64,000 bases of DNA from Motacilla alba alba (taxonomy: Eukaryota > Chordata > Aves > Passeriformes > Motacillidae). The translations under genes and the position numbers were made by a program. The stretch is from NCBI RefSeq assembly GCF_015832195.1, contig NC_052046.1, forward strand, positions 15,430,161 through 15,494,160, read 5' to 3'. Shown here piece by piece: positions 25,340-36,789 of the stretch (the stretch's first letter is position 1; every line of letters begins with the position of its first letter). The notes beneath the pieces are model-generated. The model was not told the DNA's origin. It saw nothing but the letters and a program-made list of their open reading frames with translations, and made no database searches.

Positions 25340-28300
25340 TTTTCTTAACCAAATTAATATTCTTTTGGAGTAATAAAAATACTCTCCTTTTTGCACCCTT
25401 TGTGTAATTTATTTTATGCTTATTGATAGTTTATGAGCTGAATAATGAATATGGAGAGAGATGCCATTAACCAGGCTTCATAAGTAGAGTGGTGGCAATT
25501 TTAGAAGTACAGGAATTTTCAGCCCACCTATTGAAATCAAGGTTTTCAAAGGGAAATGAGGGCAAAGCCCTATAGAGAGCCTGAATCAGGAATTACTATG
25601 ACATATAATTTAGAATGAGAGGCAGGGAAGGTGAAAGAAATAGATGTCAAGTGTTTATATTAGGCCTTATTAAAGGCTACATACCCAAATCACCTTCCCT
25701 AGAATTTTACCATTAAAAGTTAATGAACCAATATAGGTGTTACTATGAATCTCCTGCAGAAATTATCTGGCTATAATAATAAATTATTAATAATGCAACT
25801 CTTTCGGAGTAGTATTTAGACATATAAATCCTTAAAAGGATTTCATGAGGAATTAATATAATTTGATTCTGTCTGAACAGCAGCAAAAAAATCCCCCTCC
25901 AGTAATTACATCAGTATCTATATCGGTGATGCTACCTCAGTAAACCTTGTGCTCAGACAGGAATGTTGTGTCTGTGCAGGTTGATGGAGGAAAACGAAAC
26001 AGTCTGGGGAGAGAGGGCTGGCTGTTCCAAGGCCATGGTGATGTGCACACCAGCATGGCTGTAAGACAGTTTCTCAGGGCTAGGGCAGATTTCTTGAAAT
26101 GTGTGTGTCACATTTTTTGCCCTTGTAGACTGCAGGGAGTAGTTTCTTCTCTCATGCAGGTAAGGAGAAACTCCTGTTAAAACTGTGATGTATGGTACAA
26201 AAAGAGAATCAGTACCTGGGAATATGTGCTAAGTTTGCTATAATTTTATTAGTTATCAGAGAGCTATTCAACAGTAATATTTCCTGCATATAAAGTCACA
26301 TCTATCCTGATTTCCTGAATAATTGCAAGAAAACTAGTTGAGGGAGAACAACATTTCTGCATCTGACTATTCTATTTGTCTCATTTCATGATGTTTTGCA
26401 TTGTAAAATGTTCAATTCTTAAGTATCCACCAGTGTGAAGCCTACTGCCCAGTTATGGAACGCTGCCATGGCATAGGAATTGCTATACAGGTTTGGACCT
26501 AAAGTCCATCTTCACAGCTGTCTTCAACTGTCAACTTCTTCACAGTCAGCACCTGTTACAGAAGTGTGAGAATATGTTCTGATTGCATCGTTCCAGCCTT
26601 GGGAGACAGAAATTACATCCTTGTATCTAATGTCTTTTCCAGACTTTTAAAGTATTTTTAGTACTTTTGTGTATTTTTCTTTTGCTTGTGTTTAGCTCAT
26701 ATTAGCACACTATACTGTTCTTGGGTAGGAAACTATCAGCCAAGACTCTAGTTCCTTCAGTCAGTTAAAGGAATAAGAGTTGTGGAGACCATGAAAATCT
26801 TTTCACTGTTTCATGGGCACCTCAGCTCAACATTTCAGCTCCTTAGCAGACAGCCCACATCTTGACATTCAGTTCCAGTTCTGATCTCTCTAAAGGCAAC
26901 ACATTCTCATAGCAAAAGGATTCACTTCCAGTCTTGACTTTAAGATGAGCTGATTAGACAATGGACAATCTACTTTGCACTGCAAGAAGAGATGCTGAAA
27001 GTTCCTTTGCTTAATCTAGGAAAACAAGGGCCTAGCAGAGAACATGTCCAGATGCTACCAATATATCAGAAACATAAGTGTCAGGGTGGCGTATATCACT
27101 GCTTCAGCTGGTGTGATTGAAGGATTAAAATAACATACAGATGAACCATAATTTCTCTCTAATATGACTACTAAAGAGAAAAAAAAAAATCACTATTCAG
27201 AAGGGAAATACTTTTTAAGAACCCTTTGGAATATCTACAAAGATTGCTAGGGGGACTTCAATTCCATAGCCAGTTAGATCACAATTAGTTCTTAAACTGG
27301 TTTGTAAAACCTTTGTAGTAAATTCTCAGCTCCCTGCACTCCATCTAGAAATCAAACGACCATAGCTCTTCTTTTGCTTTCCTTCACATGTGGTTTGGTC
27401 TGGGAAGTCCACCCCATTCTTGGCCAGAGTCCCATTGCTGTGTTTGTAGCACGTGTAGCCAAATTCAGCTGATAAAACATGCCTGTGTATGTAGAAATTA
27501 TTAAATGTCTTCTTGTAGAGCTTGATGTCAGTCAATCATAAAAACATTTCTTCTTTCTTGAAGCTCAGAGAGGTTTGAAATCCTAAATGAACTAAGGGAA
27601 TTTTTTCTCCAAAAAGCCAATCAATCTGTGATGGTGAGCTGGAATGAAAAAACACATGACATGGTTTAGAAATGCAAATAAACAGGTTTTCACATAGCAC
27701 TTGGCAAGCAACATCAGTGTTTATTGCATAATCCCAATTTATGGGTTTTCCATTTACACTAAAGAATCACAGCCAAGTCCATCTTAATGTGCCATATATG
27801 GTTCCCTTCCTGAAGAAAATTCACATGCAACTTCTGTAAAGAATATTGTCCAATTTTAAATTCATTATCATATTTTTAAACTCATAGTCAAACTTCTGCT
27901 CAGACTTAACACCCCACAAAACACATTAAATTTGTGGAAATGTTAGCCCTGTCTCAAAAAGCATTTCAGAAGGCACATAGGACAATCAAGACAGTATTTT
28001 CTAACATATGCAATGATTCTCTCATAAAAATAATCTTTTTTTTACCAGCTTTTGCTGATATTATATGAGTACAATCATGGTAATAAAAGTAGGATTTAAA
28101 AAACAGAAAAAGAACCCCACAAACTGTAGCCATATATTTCTGCCCTATTCATAATCTTGATCACAATCTGCCTTTTTCCTAGAAGTGTACAGGCTTCTAG
28201 CTAGCAGAAGACAAGAAAATTTTACAAGTAGTGCTGAAATGCATATAAAACTACCCAAATTCCTCAAAAGTTATATTCTTCTACTATACAAGAGGTATTT

Positions 28301-28684
28301 ATAATCCAGAGGTCCCTGAACGCAGCATCTAAAATCTAGCTTGATTCCTAACTGAAATAAAATTATATACCTGTCAAGCTGAGACAGAAGCCATCTAAAA
28401 CTTATACTGGCTGTTGTGTCCTCCTTTTGCTGAGAAGGAAGTAAAAGGACTCAGTCAGTGCGGGAACATTAAACTATGGTGTGAAAAAAATTATTCGTAT
28501 ATACCCCTGAATTTCTCTCTTCAGATTAAGTTCATCGTTCTACCAACTGTATATAGCATAGTATATAAACTGTATAGCTAAAGGTGGCGAGAGAGGAGAG
28601 AAAGACAGAATTGCTTTTTTGGTCTTGAAGTAATACAGACATATGCCAAGGGAGTATATACACTGTATTCTAAAATACAAAACA
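25340..28684. other. non-coding stretch, no gene seen
   Basis: No repeat family or coding signal was recognised. A possible 30-base splice-bounded segment lies at about 26130-26159, with TTTGCCCTTGTAG before and GTAAGG after. It is too small to support as an exon. Confidence 0.5.
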
Positions 28685-28728
28685 ATGGAGAAGAGGAGAC
28701 AAGGAGAGGGAGGGAGAAAAAGAGACTC
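28685..28728 (+). repeat. polypurine (GA-rich) tract
   Basis: Over about 44 bases the plus strand is nearly all A and G (GGAGAAGAGGAGAC, then AAGGAGAGGGAGGGAGAAAA), with only two C interruptions. Such a tract can form triplex DNA. It lies just upstream of the stretch flagged below as a candidate conserved element. Confidence 0.85.
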
Positions 28729-28739
28729 CTTACGGAGTG

Positions 28740-29330
28740 GTAGTTACGCTTTGTTCCAGATTAATTTAAATACTTTTTAATATGAAATTATAGTTGTGAT
28801 TAGTGGCTGTATCCTATTCAAGGACATTTTAAATTTCATTGCATGAGTATAAGTTATTATTTACAGCCTTATTAGTTTTAACGCAGCACAGTTCTTATCG
28901 ATCACTGATTAAAGGATAGTAACATTGACTTGTCAGAACACAATCTATCAAATATCATACAAGTAAATTTTTTCTGTATGACAAAGGGGTTTCTATTTCA
29001 ACACAAATAAGCACAATTTTACCAATAAAATTGATAATAAGTAATTATAGCAGCTGGTATGAACTTGAATATGTGCCTTTTAATAAAACCAGCAAAACAT
29101 TAAATACTTTTTTAAAAGCTTCATCTGTGTGGGCATCTTTTTAATATAAGAACACTATGGCTCATAGCTACTTATAGGAGGCATACAGCTTCTGTCACCA
29201 GAGCAATGAAATTGTTAATTACATATTTGTTGGTCTTGACGTGAAGCATTCTGGCAGAACAACTTTACCTTCAAGAGATATCTACCTGGTATATCTCCTT
29301 TATTTTACTTCTTTTTGCTAATATATTTCT
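28740..29330. other. candidate conserved non-coding element
   Basis: This roughly 590-base block is unique and A/T-rich with few simple repeats. It is dense in homeodomain/POU-like words (GATTAGTGG, ATTAG, GTTAATTACAT at 29214-29224). Its texture resembles vertebrate conserved non-coding elements. No coding frame crosses it. This is a judgement of texture, not of measured conservation. Confidence 0.25.
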
Positions 29331-29433
29331 AAGGCAGTGAGCGACTGGAGAGCCTACCAGAATGAATACTTGCCAAGAAATATCCAAAATCTGGCATAAC
29401 TATTTCCCACAAGTGCAATAAACATCTATTGTT

Positions 29434-29463
29434 CATGTGTGCGTGTGTGTTTCTCTGTGTGTA
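29434..29463. repeat. interrupted (TG)n microsatellite
   Basis: ATGTGTGCGTGTGTGTTTCTCTGTGTGTAA-type alternation is broken by a TTCTC interruption, giving two short TG runs. Confidence 0.8.
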
Positions 29464-30987
29464 ATTCACATAGACATTACAACAGTTTTCTGTTCTCCCT
29501 TTTCCTTTTATTCCCCCACCACTAAAAATATATATTTAACCAGCTGATCAGCGGCAAAAATTGCTTCTTTTTGAATATAATGATTTTTTCCATCTGTTTT
29601 TTTTTTTTGTTTTCATAGGAAATTGTTACCTAGTATGTGATTTACATTCTCTTCCACTGATCCTTTTTCCTACCAGTTTTGTTCTTGAACTGAAGCACGT
29701 ATATATTAATTTTCTTCCATTTTCTTTATCTTTAGGGGCTTGGAAAAACTAAAATGATAGGTTTCACAGTGCACTCCTACCACAAAACTCTTCTGACGGC
29801 CTTTGTAACATGACCACAACAGTATGGTAAAATGGATTTTATGCCATGTGATGACTTCGACTGCTCCTGAAGAGGTCACTTTCCAAGTAACACTACAACA
29901 AAATCTTATAAAAGAAATTCCCTTATGTTTCCTCTCTTAATGAACATTTATTGTTACGAAGAAATTTTACCTGTCATGTCACTAAACTACATCTATATTC
30001 TGATGTCATGTTTGAGATTAGTGCTTGGCAACTTGGTTCAGAGCATGAGTTGCCCGGCAGGTAAAAGGACAGATAGTCACTCTGTTGTCAATAAAGTCTT
30101 TTCTATCACATTAAACTCCATCTGAAGTAACCCAAATATTTTCTGAGTATTTACTACATAATGCAGGAACTGTTATTTTTACAATCACTTTATGTTTTAT
30201 GACCTAATTGGCTTATATTCTTGATAGGAAGGCAGGTTTTCAGGAGCTTCATTTTAGAATTGCCTCAGCTTACTCAGTAAACACAGGTTATGAGCAGATG
30301 GCCTAATACCTGAAATTTTAAATTATGTCAGGGTCTTGTAATCTTTTCCCAGTTTTCCTTCCTGGTTTTTTCCCCATCCAACAGGGAAAATAATAAAAAC
30401 ACTTTTTCTCTCACCAGTTTTTCTTGTGTGCTTTCTTTTTTCAGTTCACACAACAAATGTTTGAAAGAGCTTTGAAAGAGATCTCTCATTAGGTCTTCTG
30501 CAGATAATTACATTGTTTCAGAAGCTCTGCTCACTCTGAGATCCAGGCTGGGTTAGGAAATTTTCTGATAGCTTGGTAGGTAAACAGAATGGGGTTTTAA
30601 AGTAACGGTTCACGAGAAAGTGCTTTTTTGCTTGTGCCTTTTAAAGCTTACTAAAGCTGCAGAGCTCTCCTGCACTGTTCACTGCAGCTCCAGTTACAGT
30701 TCTAGAGTTATAAAGCCCTAGTCATTATAGTATTTTTGCTTTCTAAACCATCCTTGAAGTTTTATTAACACAGTGTAAATACTCTTACAGTCTTTAAAGC
30801 TACCTCTGCTTTATTTTCTCTGTGCTTATTTCTCCTAGATGCTAGTTAAAAATGGAATTGTGACTTGGAAAGATAATTCAGTCTTTATTTCTAAATCCCA
30901 GATTTAAATTTCTATATTCTTGAATAACATAATTTTAAAGGAAGAATCAGAGTCTGCATGTGGTACTGATGTTGAAAACATTTTTAC

Positions 30988-31022
30988 AGAAAAAGGAGGG
31001 GGAAGGGAGAAAGGGAGGGAAA
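30988..31022 (+). repeat. polypurine tract with G runs
   Basis: A 35-base uninterrupted A/G run contains GGAGGGGGAAGGGAGAAAGG and then GAGGGAAA. It has four G runs of three or more with short loops (GGGGG, GGG, GGG, GGG), so it also meets the usual quadruplex pattern. Confidence 0.85.
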
Positions 31023-34000
31023 CTGAACTTTAGACCAGGTGTTTTACTTGAGACTGACAACTGTTTTTAAAACACTGCTGACCCTTTAAGCCCGTATCCT
31101 AGCATAATATATGTTTATGTGATACATTGCAAATAGAAAAAGAGAAGATTCTCTAAATATTAGACTAAAATGGGAACTAACTTAGACAGAAATATTATAG
31201 CAAGATATACCAAACAATGTCTGAAAAAATTACCATAACTATTACAATGTCATGGCAGAATTGGAATAGTTTTATTTAGAGGGACATTTTTTCCATATGG
31301 ACTTGTACTGAAGCTTACTGAACACAATGGAAAGGCTCAAATTTTAAATAAAGGCCCACATGAAGTGCCTCTAGCAACTTAAAGCATTCTAAATTAAATA
31401 GCTTTGGACTTTTATTTTCACTCTGGCCCCAGATTTCCTTAATTTTCTGTATTTGCTAATATAATTACTACAGTAGCATGATATGTGCAGATTTGAGAGA
31501 TTTTTAGATGTTATCTCTGTACTCAGTGAGGAAAAATAACATCTATTTGCTTATAATTTGAAAAAGAAGTCTTGAGTAAAAATTAAATGTCCATGGAGTG
31601 AAAATTATGGCTCTCATTCTGCATGAAATGGATTGATTTACAAGAATTTGATCATGTAGAAAGGCAACCTCAGGGTTAATTCTGACTCCCGTGAACTTAA
31701 ATTTCAGTGCAGTTATGATGAAGAATGACCATTATTTGAAGAGGACATTTACAAGAACATCTACTTCAGTAGGGAGATTCTGTGTCATGGAAATGGCTTT
31801 GCAAACCCTCATGGGCTCAGTCCTTGGATGAAGGATGTTGGTTGTGCTTGTGATGATGACTTTGAAACAAGCAGAATTTCATGCCCTCTGTGAGAGGACT
31901 CCTAATAGAAACAAGCCTAAGAGTATTATCCATTGCAAATGCTCCATTAATGCAACTTAATAGAAACATAGGAAATTGTTATGATTTTCTTTCTTCAAAA
32001 CAGTATTTATTCATTCCATGAAAATTTTACAATACTCAGCAAAATCAACTCCAGTGTTTTTTTCCCTAGAACTTTGCTTCTAAAATATGCTACAAGCATG
32101 CTAGGTCTCTTCTCAGAAAAAAAATAAATTCCAAGCATGTCATCAAGGCCAAGAAATAGTCAATCAAGTGAGAGAAACAGAATGAACAAAAAATTGGCCT
32201 GTGTTTGTTGCATGTTCCACTGAACAAGGGTTGCCCGCTGTACTGTGTACAACCAACTGATCAAATTACTGATAATTAATAATAAGTAGTAGTTTCAGTT
32301 ATTCATTGCACATAAAACAAAATTAAAATTCTATTAATTTACCCATATTTCTAACTTTGTGATATTGCACATGTACAGACACACACACAAAGTATTTTAA
32401 ATATGCCATGTATGTTTTTTATAGGTCAATAAAGGATTTTTTTGTGTACAAACATGCACACATAGAAAATCTAGCATGATTCTTGTGGCCAAACCTATAC
32501 TGTTGTTGAAATTTTAGCTGTTAAAGTTCTTAATTTTTGAAGTTTTCAGATCTGTAAGTTTGATGGTGTATAAACATGTTTTTGCATTTGCATTCCTATG
32601 TTTATTTTTTAAGATTATGGATAAAAAGAAGGGCAAGACAGGGGTTACATTATTTTACTCACAGTCATACAGTTTGTGTAGGTGGTCCAAAGGATGAAAT
32701 GCTGTGTTCATTCTGAGCTGATACATCAGGCCATCATTTATGTGGTATGAGCATTTTTGTCACCAGTAATGTAGAAGAGAGTGATCTGGCTAGTGCTTAT
32801 ATCCCAAACCTTGGAAAACAGAGGACTGTTTGCATCTGGATTAACAGGCAATACCTCTAGAACTGTTCAGCTGCACTTTGTACTCAGGTAAATTTATGCA
32901 TGGAAAGTCAAGGTCAAATGAGAATGTACACTTGGATACAGCATAGATACTAGAACAGATTTTTGAACCACAGCATTTATGTGTGAATACATTTAAGATG
33001 CCAGTCCTTGCTATGAGAGTGTCAGTCACTTCATTAGCTTCAGAAGCACTCTCACAGGTGTAGAATACACCTCACTTGGTCTCTGCAATGCAGCCCCTTA
33101 AATGCAAAACCAGCATGCTAAAGTAAGTTTGCCTTGCAGGGCAAGAGAAAGGAAACAGGTGGTCACTCACTCTGTAACAAACCCATCCTATGCAGGTACT
33201 GCCGTTCACACAACACCTTTAGATCAGAAAGCTTGCCCAGCCTGGTGTGCAGATCCAGTGATTGGATTGCGGGTAGGTGGTCTGTCTGCCTGAAACACAG
33301 AGCTGAGTCCAGACTACTGGCTTGAAATACATCTAAAAGCACCCCTTAGTGAGTAAGAAAAATAAAGAAAGGCTTGATTTTGCTCAAGTCAGCATTAAAT
33401 CAGAGGTAAAAAGTGAGTAAAAGATGCTTTCCAGAAATAAAGCAAGTGTCAAAAAGAAAAACAGCTGCACACAAAAAAATTCTCAGGCATCACAACTGGC
33501 TTCCTCTTTGATTTCTCATTCCATCCCTTTTCTAGTACCTCTGGTGAAGCTTAAGGGCTTTCTTTCAACATATTCTAGAGTTCACTTGCTCTGATGAAGC
33601 ACTACACATTTTCTAGGGTGAATGCTGTCTTCTATAAAATAAATAAATAAAATATATAACTGGAAGTCAGCCTGAAAGCTCAGATGTGAATTTCAGTCTG
33701 AAGAGGTGGGCTTGCTCAAGGTTCAGCCTCCCCCTGACAGAAGATTCATATCTCAACCATGGGATCATCTCTGTGAAAGTGAGCTTTGTTTTCTAGCAGT
33801 GGGACCATATGCTTGCCCCAAAGGATACTCATTCGTACAGATTCAGGCCATAAGTGAAGCAGAAAGGGGCAGGTATTTCTCCCACTGGCTTGCTGAGTAA
33901 TGGGAAAATGGTGAGGGAAAAGGAGACATCAGCCCAGTTCCTCTCCTGCTGTTGTTGCTTTTGTTTCCACTGTGGAACTCATCTGTCTCAGTGTTTTATA

Positions 34001-36771
34001 TATTTAAATTACTTAAGATTTATGTGGGAGAACTGGATTTAACTAAAATTCTTTGACAATCTACTGAGGCAACTGACAGCAAAAAATATTTTCAGGTAAC
34101 TATAGTTTATGTGATTATATAGTTACAGATTTTAGATAATTTATTGTTTGAGAGGAGGGTATGATATGGAAAATTTTAATGTACTCTGTGAATTTTAGGG
34201 TAGAATCATACAAAGAATAAAAAACTGTTTTACTCTTCTTCACACAACTAACTCCTTTACAATCAATAGTTAACTAAAGATCTAGCCTTTTTCCTTTAAA
34301 GATTGGCTTTTCAACATAATTTGCTTTTTAAATGTAGAGGTCTGTTAATTCCTTAATTGTATATTGTATACAGTTACTATTAAAATGTAAGCAAATTCAA
34401 TATGCAATCAATTTTGTTTACAAAATTCTTTGCAATATTTTCAGATGTACTGTTCTGGGTTGCTCCAAAATTACTAGAAATTCTCACTTTTGTTGTGCTT
34501 TGTCAAAAACAGAAGTATTGGATTTCAGTCTTATCAGACATGTTCACATCCAGATTTTCATTACACTTACTTGCCTAAATATGAAAGTAGGCTTTTTCCC
34601 TTTCCTCTCTTAGCTATCTAGTTACCACACCTCTGTCATCATCATGTAGACCTTAACAAAAAAAAAAAAACAACTAGAAGAATTTAACAGACTTTTCCTT
34701 CTTGTGAAATAATCCTCCCATTTGTATAGCCAGCTGTAATATTCTGTCAGACACAAAAAGCAATTCTAATAGACAGAATTATCTTTTATCACCACATTTT
34801 GCAATTTAAAAATAGAGTTACGCTTTTACTTGAGGAATAAAAAGTTTATTCCACCTGATAAGACACCAAGGAGTCCCTGTTGGTATTTCAGGGATAAGAA
34901 CTCTGGGAAATAGGATGAAAAAAATTATAGTTTTCTTCAGATCATCTGACCCACTCCATTGCAATTCCAATTTTTATTGTTTGGAATTTTAATTAAAAAA
35001 CAATAATTTCACAGGAATAGAAATTAATTCTATGCAAAATAATGCTGACTCTGATCTGAAAGTCTAATTTCAGTTGTTCCATAAAATTTCACCATTATTT
35101 CCATGTTTTGTATTGGAACAATCCTGCTTCTCTACAACGTTTCCTGGGATGGATTTTAAAAATAGACTCATGTTCCCATGCAATGTTGATTCAGTGCGCA
35201 TAAGTACCATAAGTACTTTATTTCTGCACTGAAGGCTTTTATCAATGGAGATGTTATCTTTGTCGTAGGGATTTGGAATTTTGTCACTGAATTTAGTGGA
35301 TATCCTGATACATTTTATGGGAACTGCAAGGTGCTGAATGCCATTTTCTCAAAGAAGCTGTAGAGAACAGAGAGATCATAATACCTCCAGAGATCAGAGC
35401 TCAACAGAAAACGAAAAATGTGTGCAAAAGAGAAAATTTAGTGGTATAAGGATTCATTCCTGAAAGTCTCCTTTACATCATTCTTCCTGTTGCTTTAGTG
35501 ATTCATGGTAATAAACACTGCATGCAGAAATAAGTCAGCTGGACTAAGAAATAAAATAACTTTATATGGTCCATTTATTTCTGCAATAATGGATTTTAAA
35601 ATATTGTAATATGTACTGTAAAACTTTTATATGCACTACTGAAGAATGTATGTTTTCTTTCTATGGCATAATTTGTCAAAATTCCTTATTTGTAGTCTGT
35701 ACCACAAATTCTTTGCTACTTTGGGGTGGAGAATACTAAAAACTGAAGGAGGTTGTGAACAAGCATATTTTATATTACTTTCAAAATCTAGCATGCAGCA
35801 CTTTTTGCAGGGCCCAGTTTTCATTATAGCAAGTAAGTTATGTCAACTTTTATTGATCAGCTAACCTTAAAGTAAGCTTCATTAATAAAACTTCTCTGCA
35901 CTTATCCAAGTACATATCTAAATGTATTTCAGCCTCTCGGTCCCTCTAGATTTTACGATAATGGTCAAAGCAGAAAGCATTAGGTGTATCTTGCCCAAAC
36001 AATCAATAATCTACTGCGTATGTATAGATTGCGGAAAAAGAAGTACATGGAGACATCATACATGAAATATAATACTGGGGATGAGGAAAAAAAAAAGGCT
36101 CTTTTGGTTTTGATCATGAAACAAGTAACAACATTTAAAATATCCACTGGTGTTTCATTTCTTATTAATGAACAGTTTGCTTCAAATATACTTTATTCAT
36201 GATTGTATGAATGATATGGAATGGCTAATATTTTGTAGATTTCCACTGTGGCTGTTCTAGTTCATATTCAGGCCTGAACTTCTACTGGAGGAAAAAAAAG
36301 CTTTCTTAGGATGACAATGATACAAAAAATAAATTCAGGAAAGCAACAGATTTGAAATAAAAATGTAACACCTGTCAGGCAGCTTACTCTCAGTATAAAC
36401 AAGGATTAGCACCAGCAGTGGTGCCGCAAATACTGGTTTTAGCACACATATGTTTAAATATCACAACCTGAATACAAGAAAAATTGCTTCACATGCTGGC
36501 TGTTTCAAATTGCTTTAGGATTCAACAACTACTCCTAGAAAAAAGCAATAGTGCTCAATACAGAGACAGTGAACAGATTCAGTTCAGAAGGAAAATAAGC
36601 TAGAGAAGGAATTTTTCTAGCTTCTCTTTGGTTTTAGCATATAGTCCTAGACAAGGAGAAATACAAAACTTTAGCAGTTATTCAGAATAAACTGTATAAT
36701 CATTTGTCTCCACAAAAAGCAGGCCCACAGATTTTCCTGAAAAAATTACTGTCTTTCTCAAGGGCACTTAT
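31023..36771. other. non-coding stretch, no gene seen
   Basis: It holds the (AAAT)n at 33636, an A12 run near 34660 and a short (AC)n at 32380. The open frames of 60-75 codons, on both strands, show no domain or splice-supported structure. No transposon was recognised. Confidence 0.55.
33636..33653. repeat. (AAAT)n short tandem repeat
   Basis: About four AAAT units (AAAATAAATAAATAAAAT) are followed by ATATATAAC. Confidence 0.85.
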
Positions 36772-36789
36772 TCTTCCTTCGAAGGAAGA
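36772..36789. other. 18-bp perfect palindrome with paired GGAA sites
   Basis: TCTTCCTTCGAAGGAAGA is its own reverse complement, with a TTCGAA centre. It contains two inverted TTCC/GGAA cores, the ETS-family motif, around a CpG. In CpG-poor DNA the retained central CpG is notable. No adjacent gene was found. Confidence 0.8.

Noticed and set aside
25054..25407. 117-codon Lys/Thr/Asn/Gln-rich frame on plus
   Set aside because: Same low-complexity tract; no start context, no complexity outside the repeat.
26130..26159. 30-base splice-bounded microexon candidate
   Set aside because: Too short to distinguish from chance; it lies within a frame with no recognisable product.
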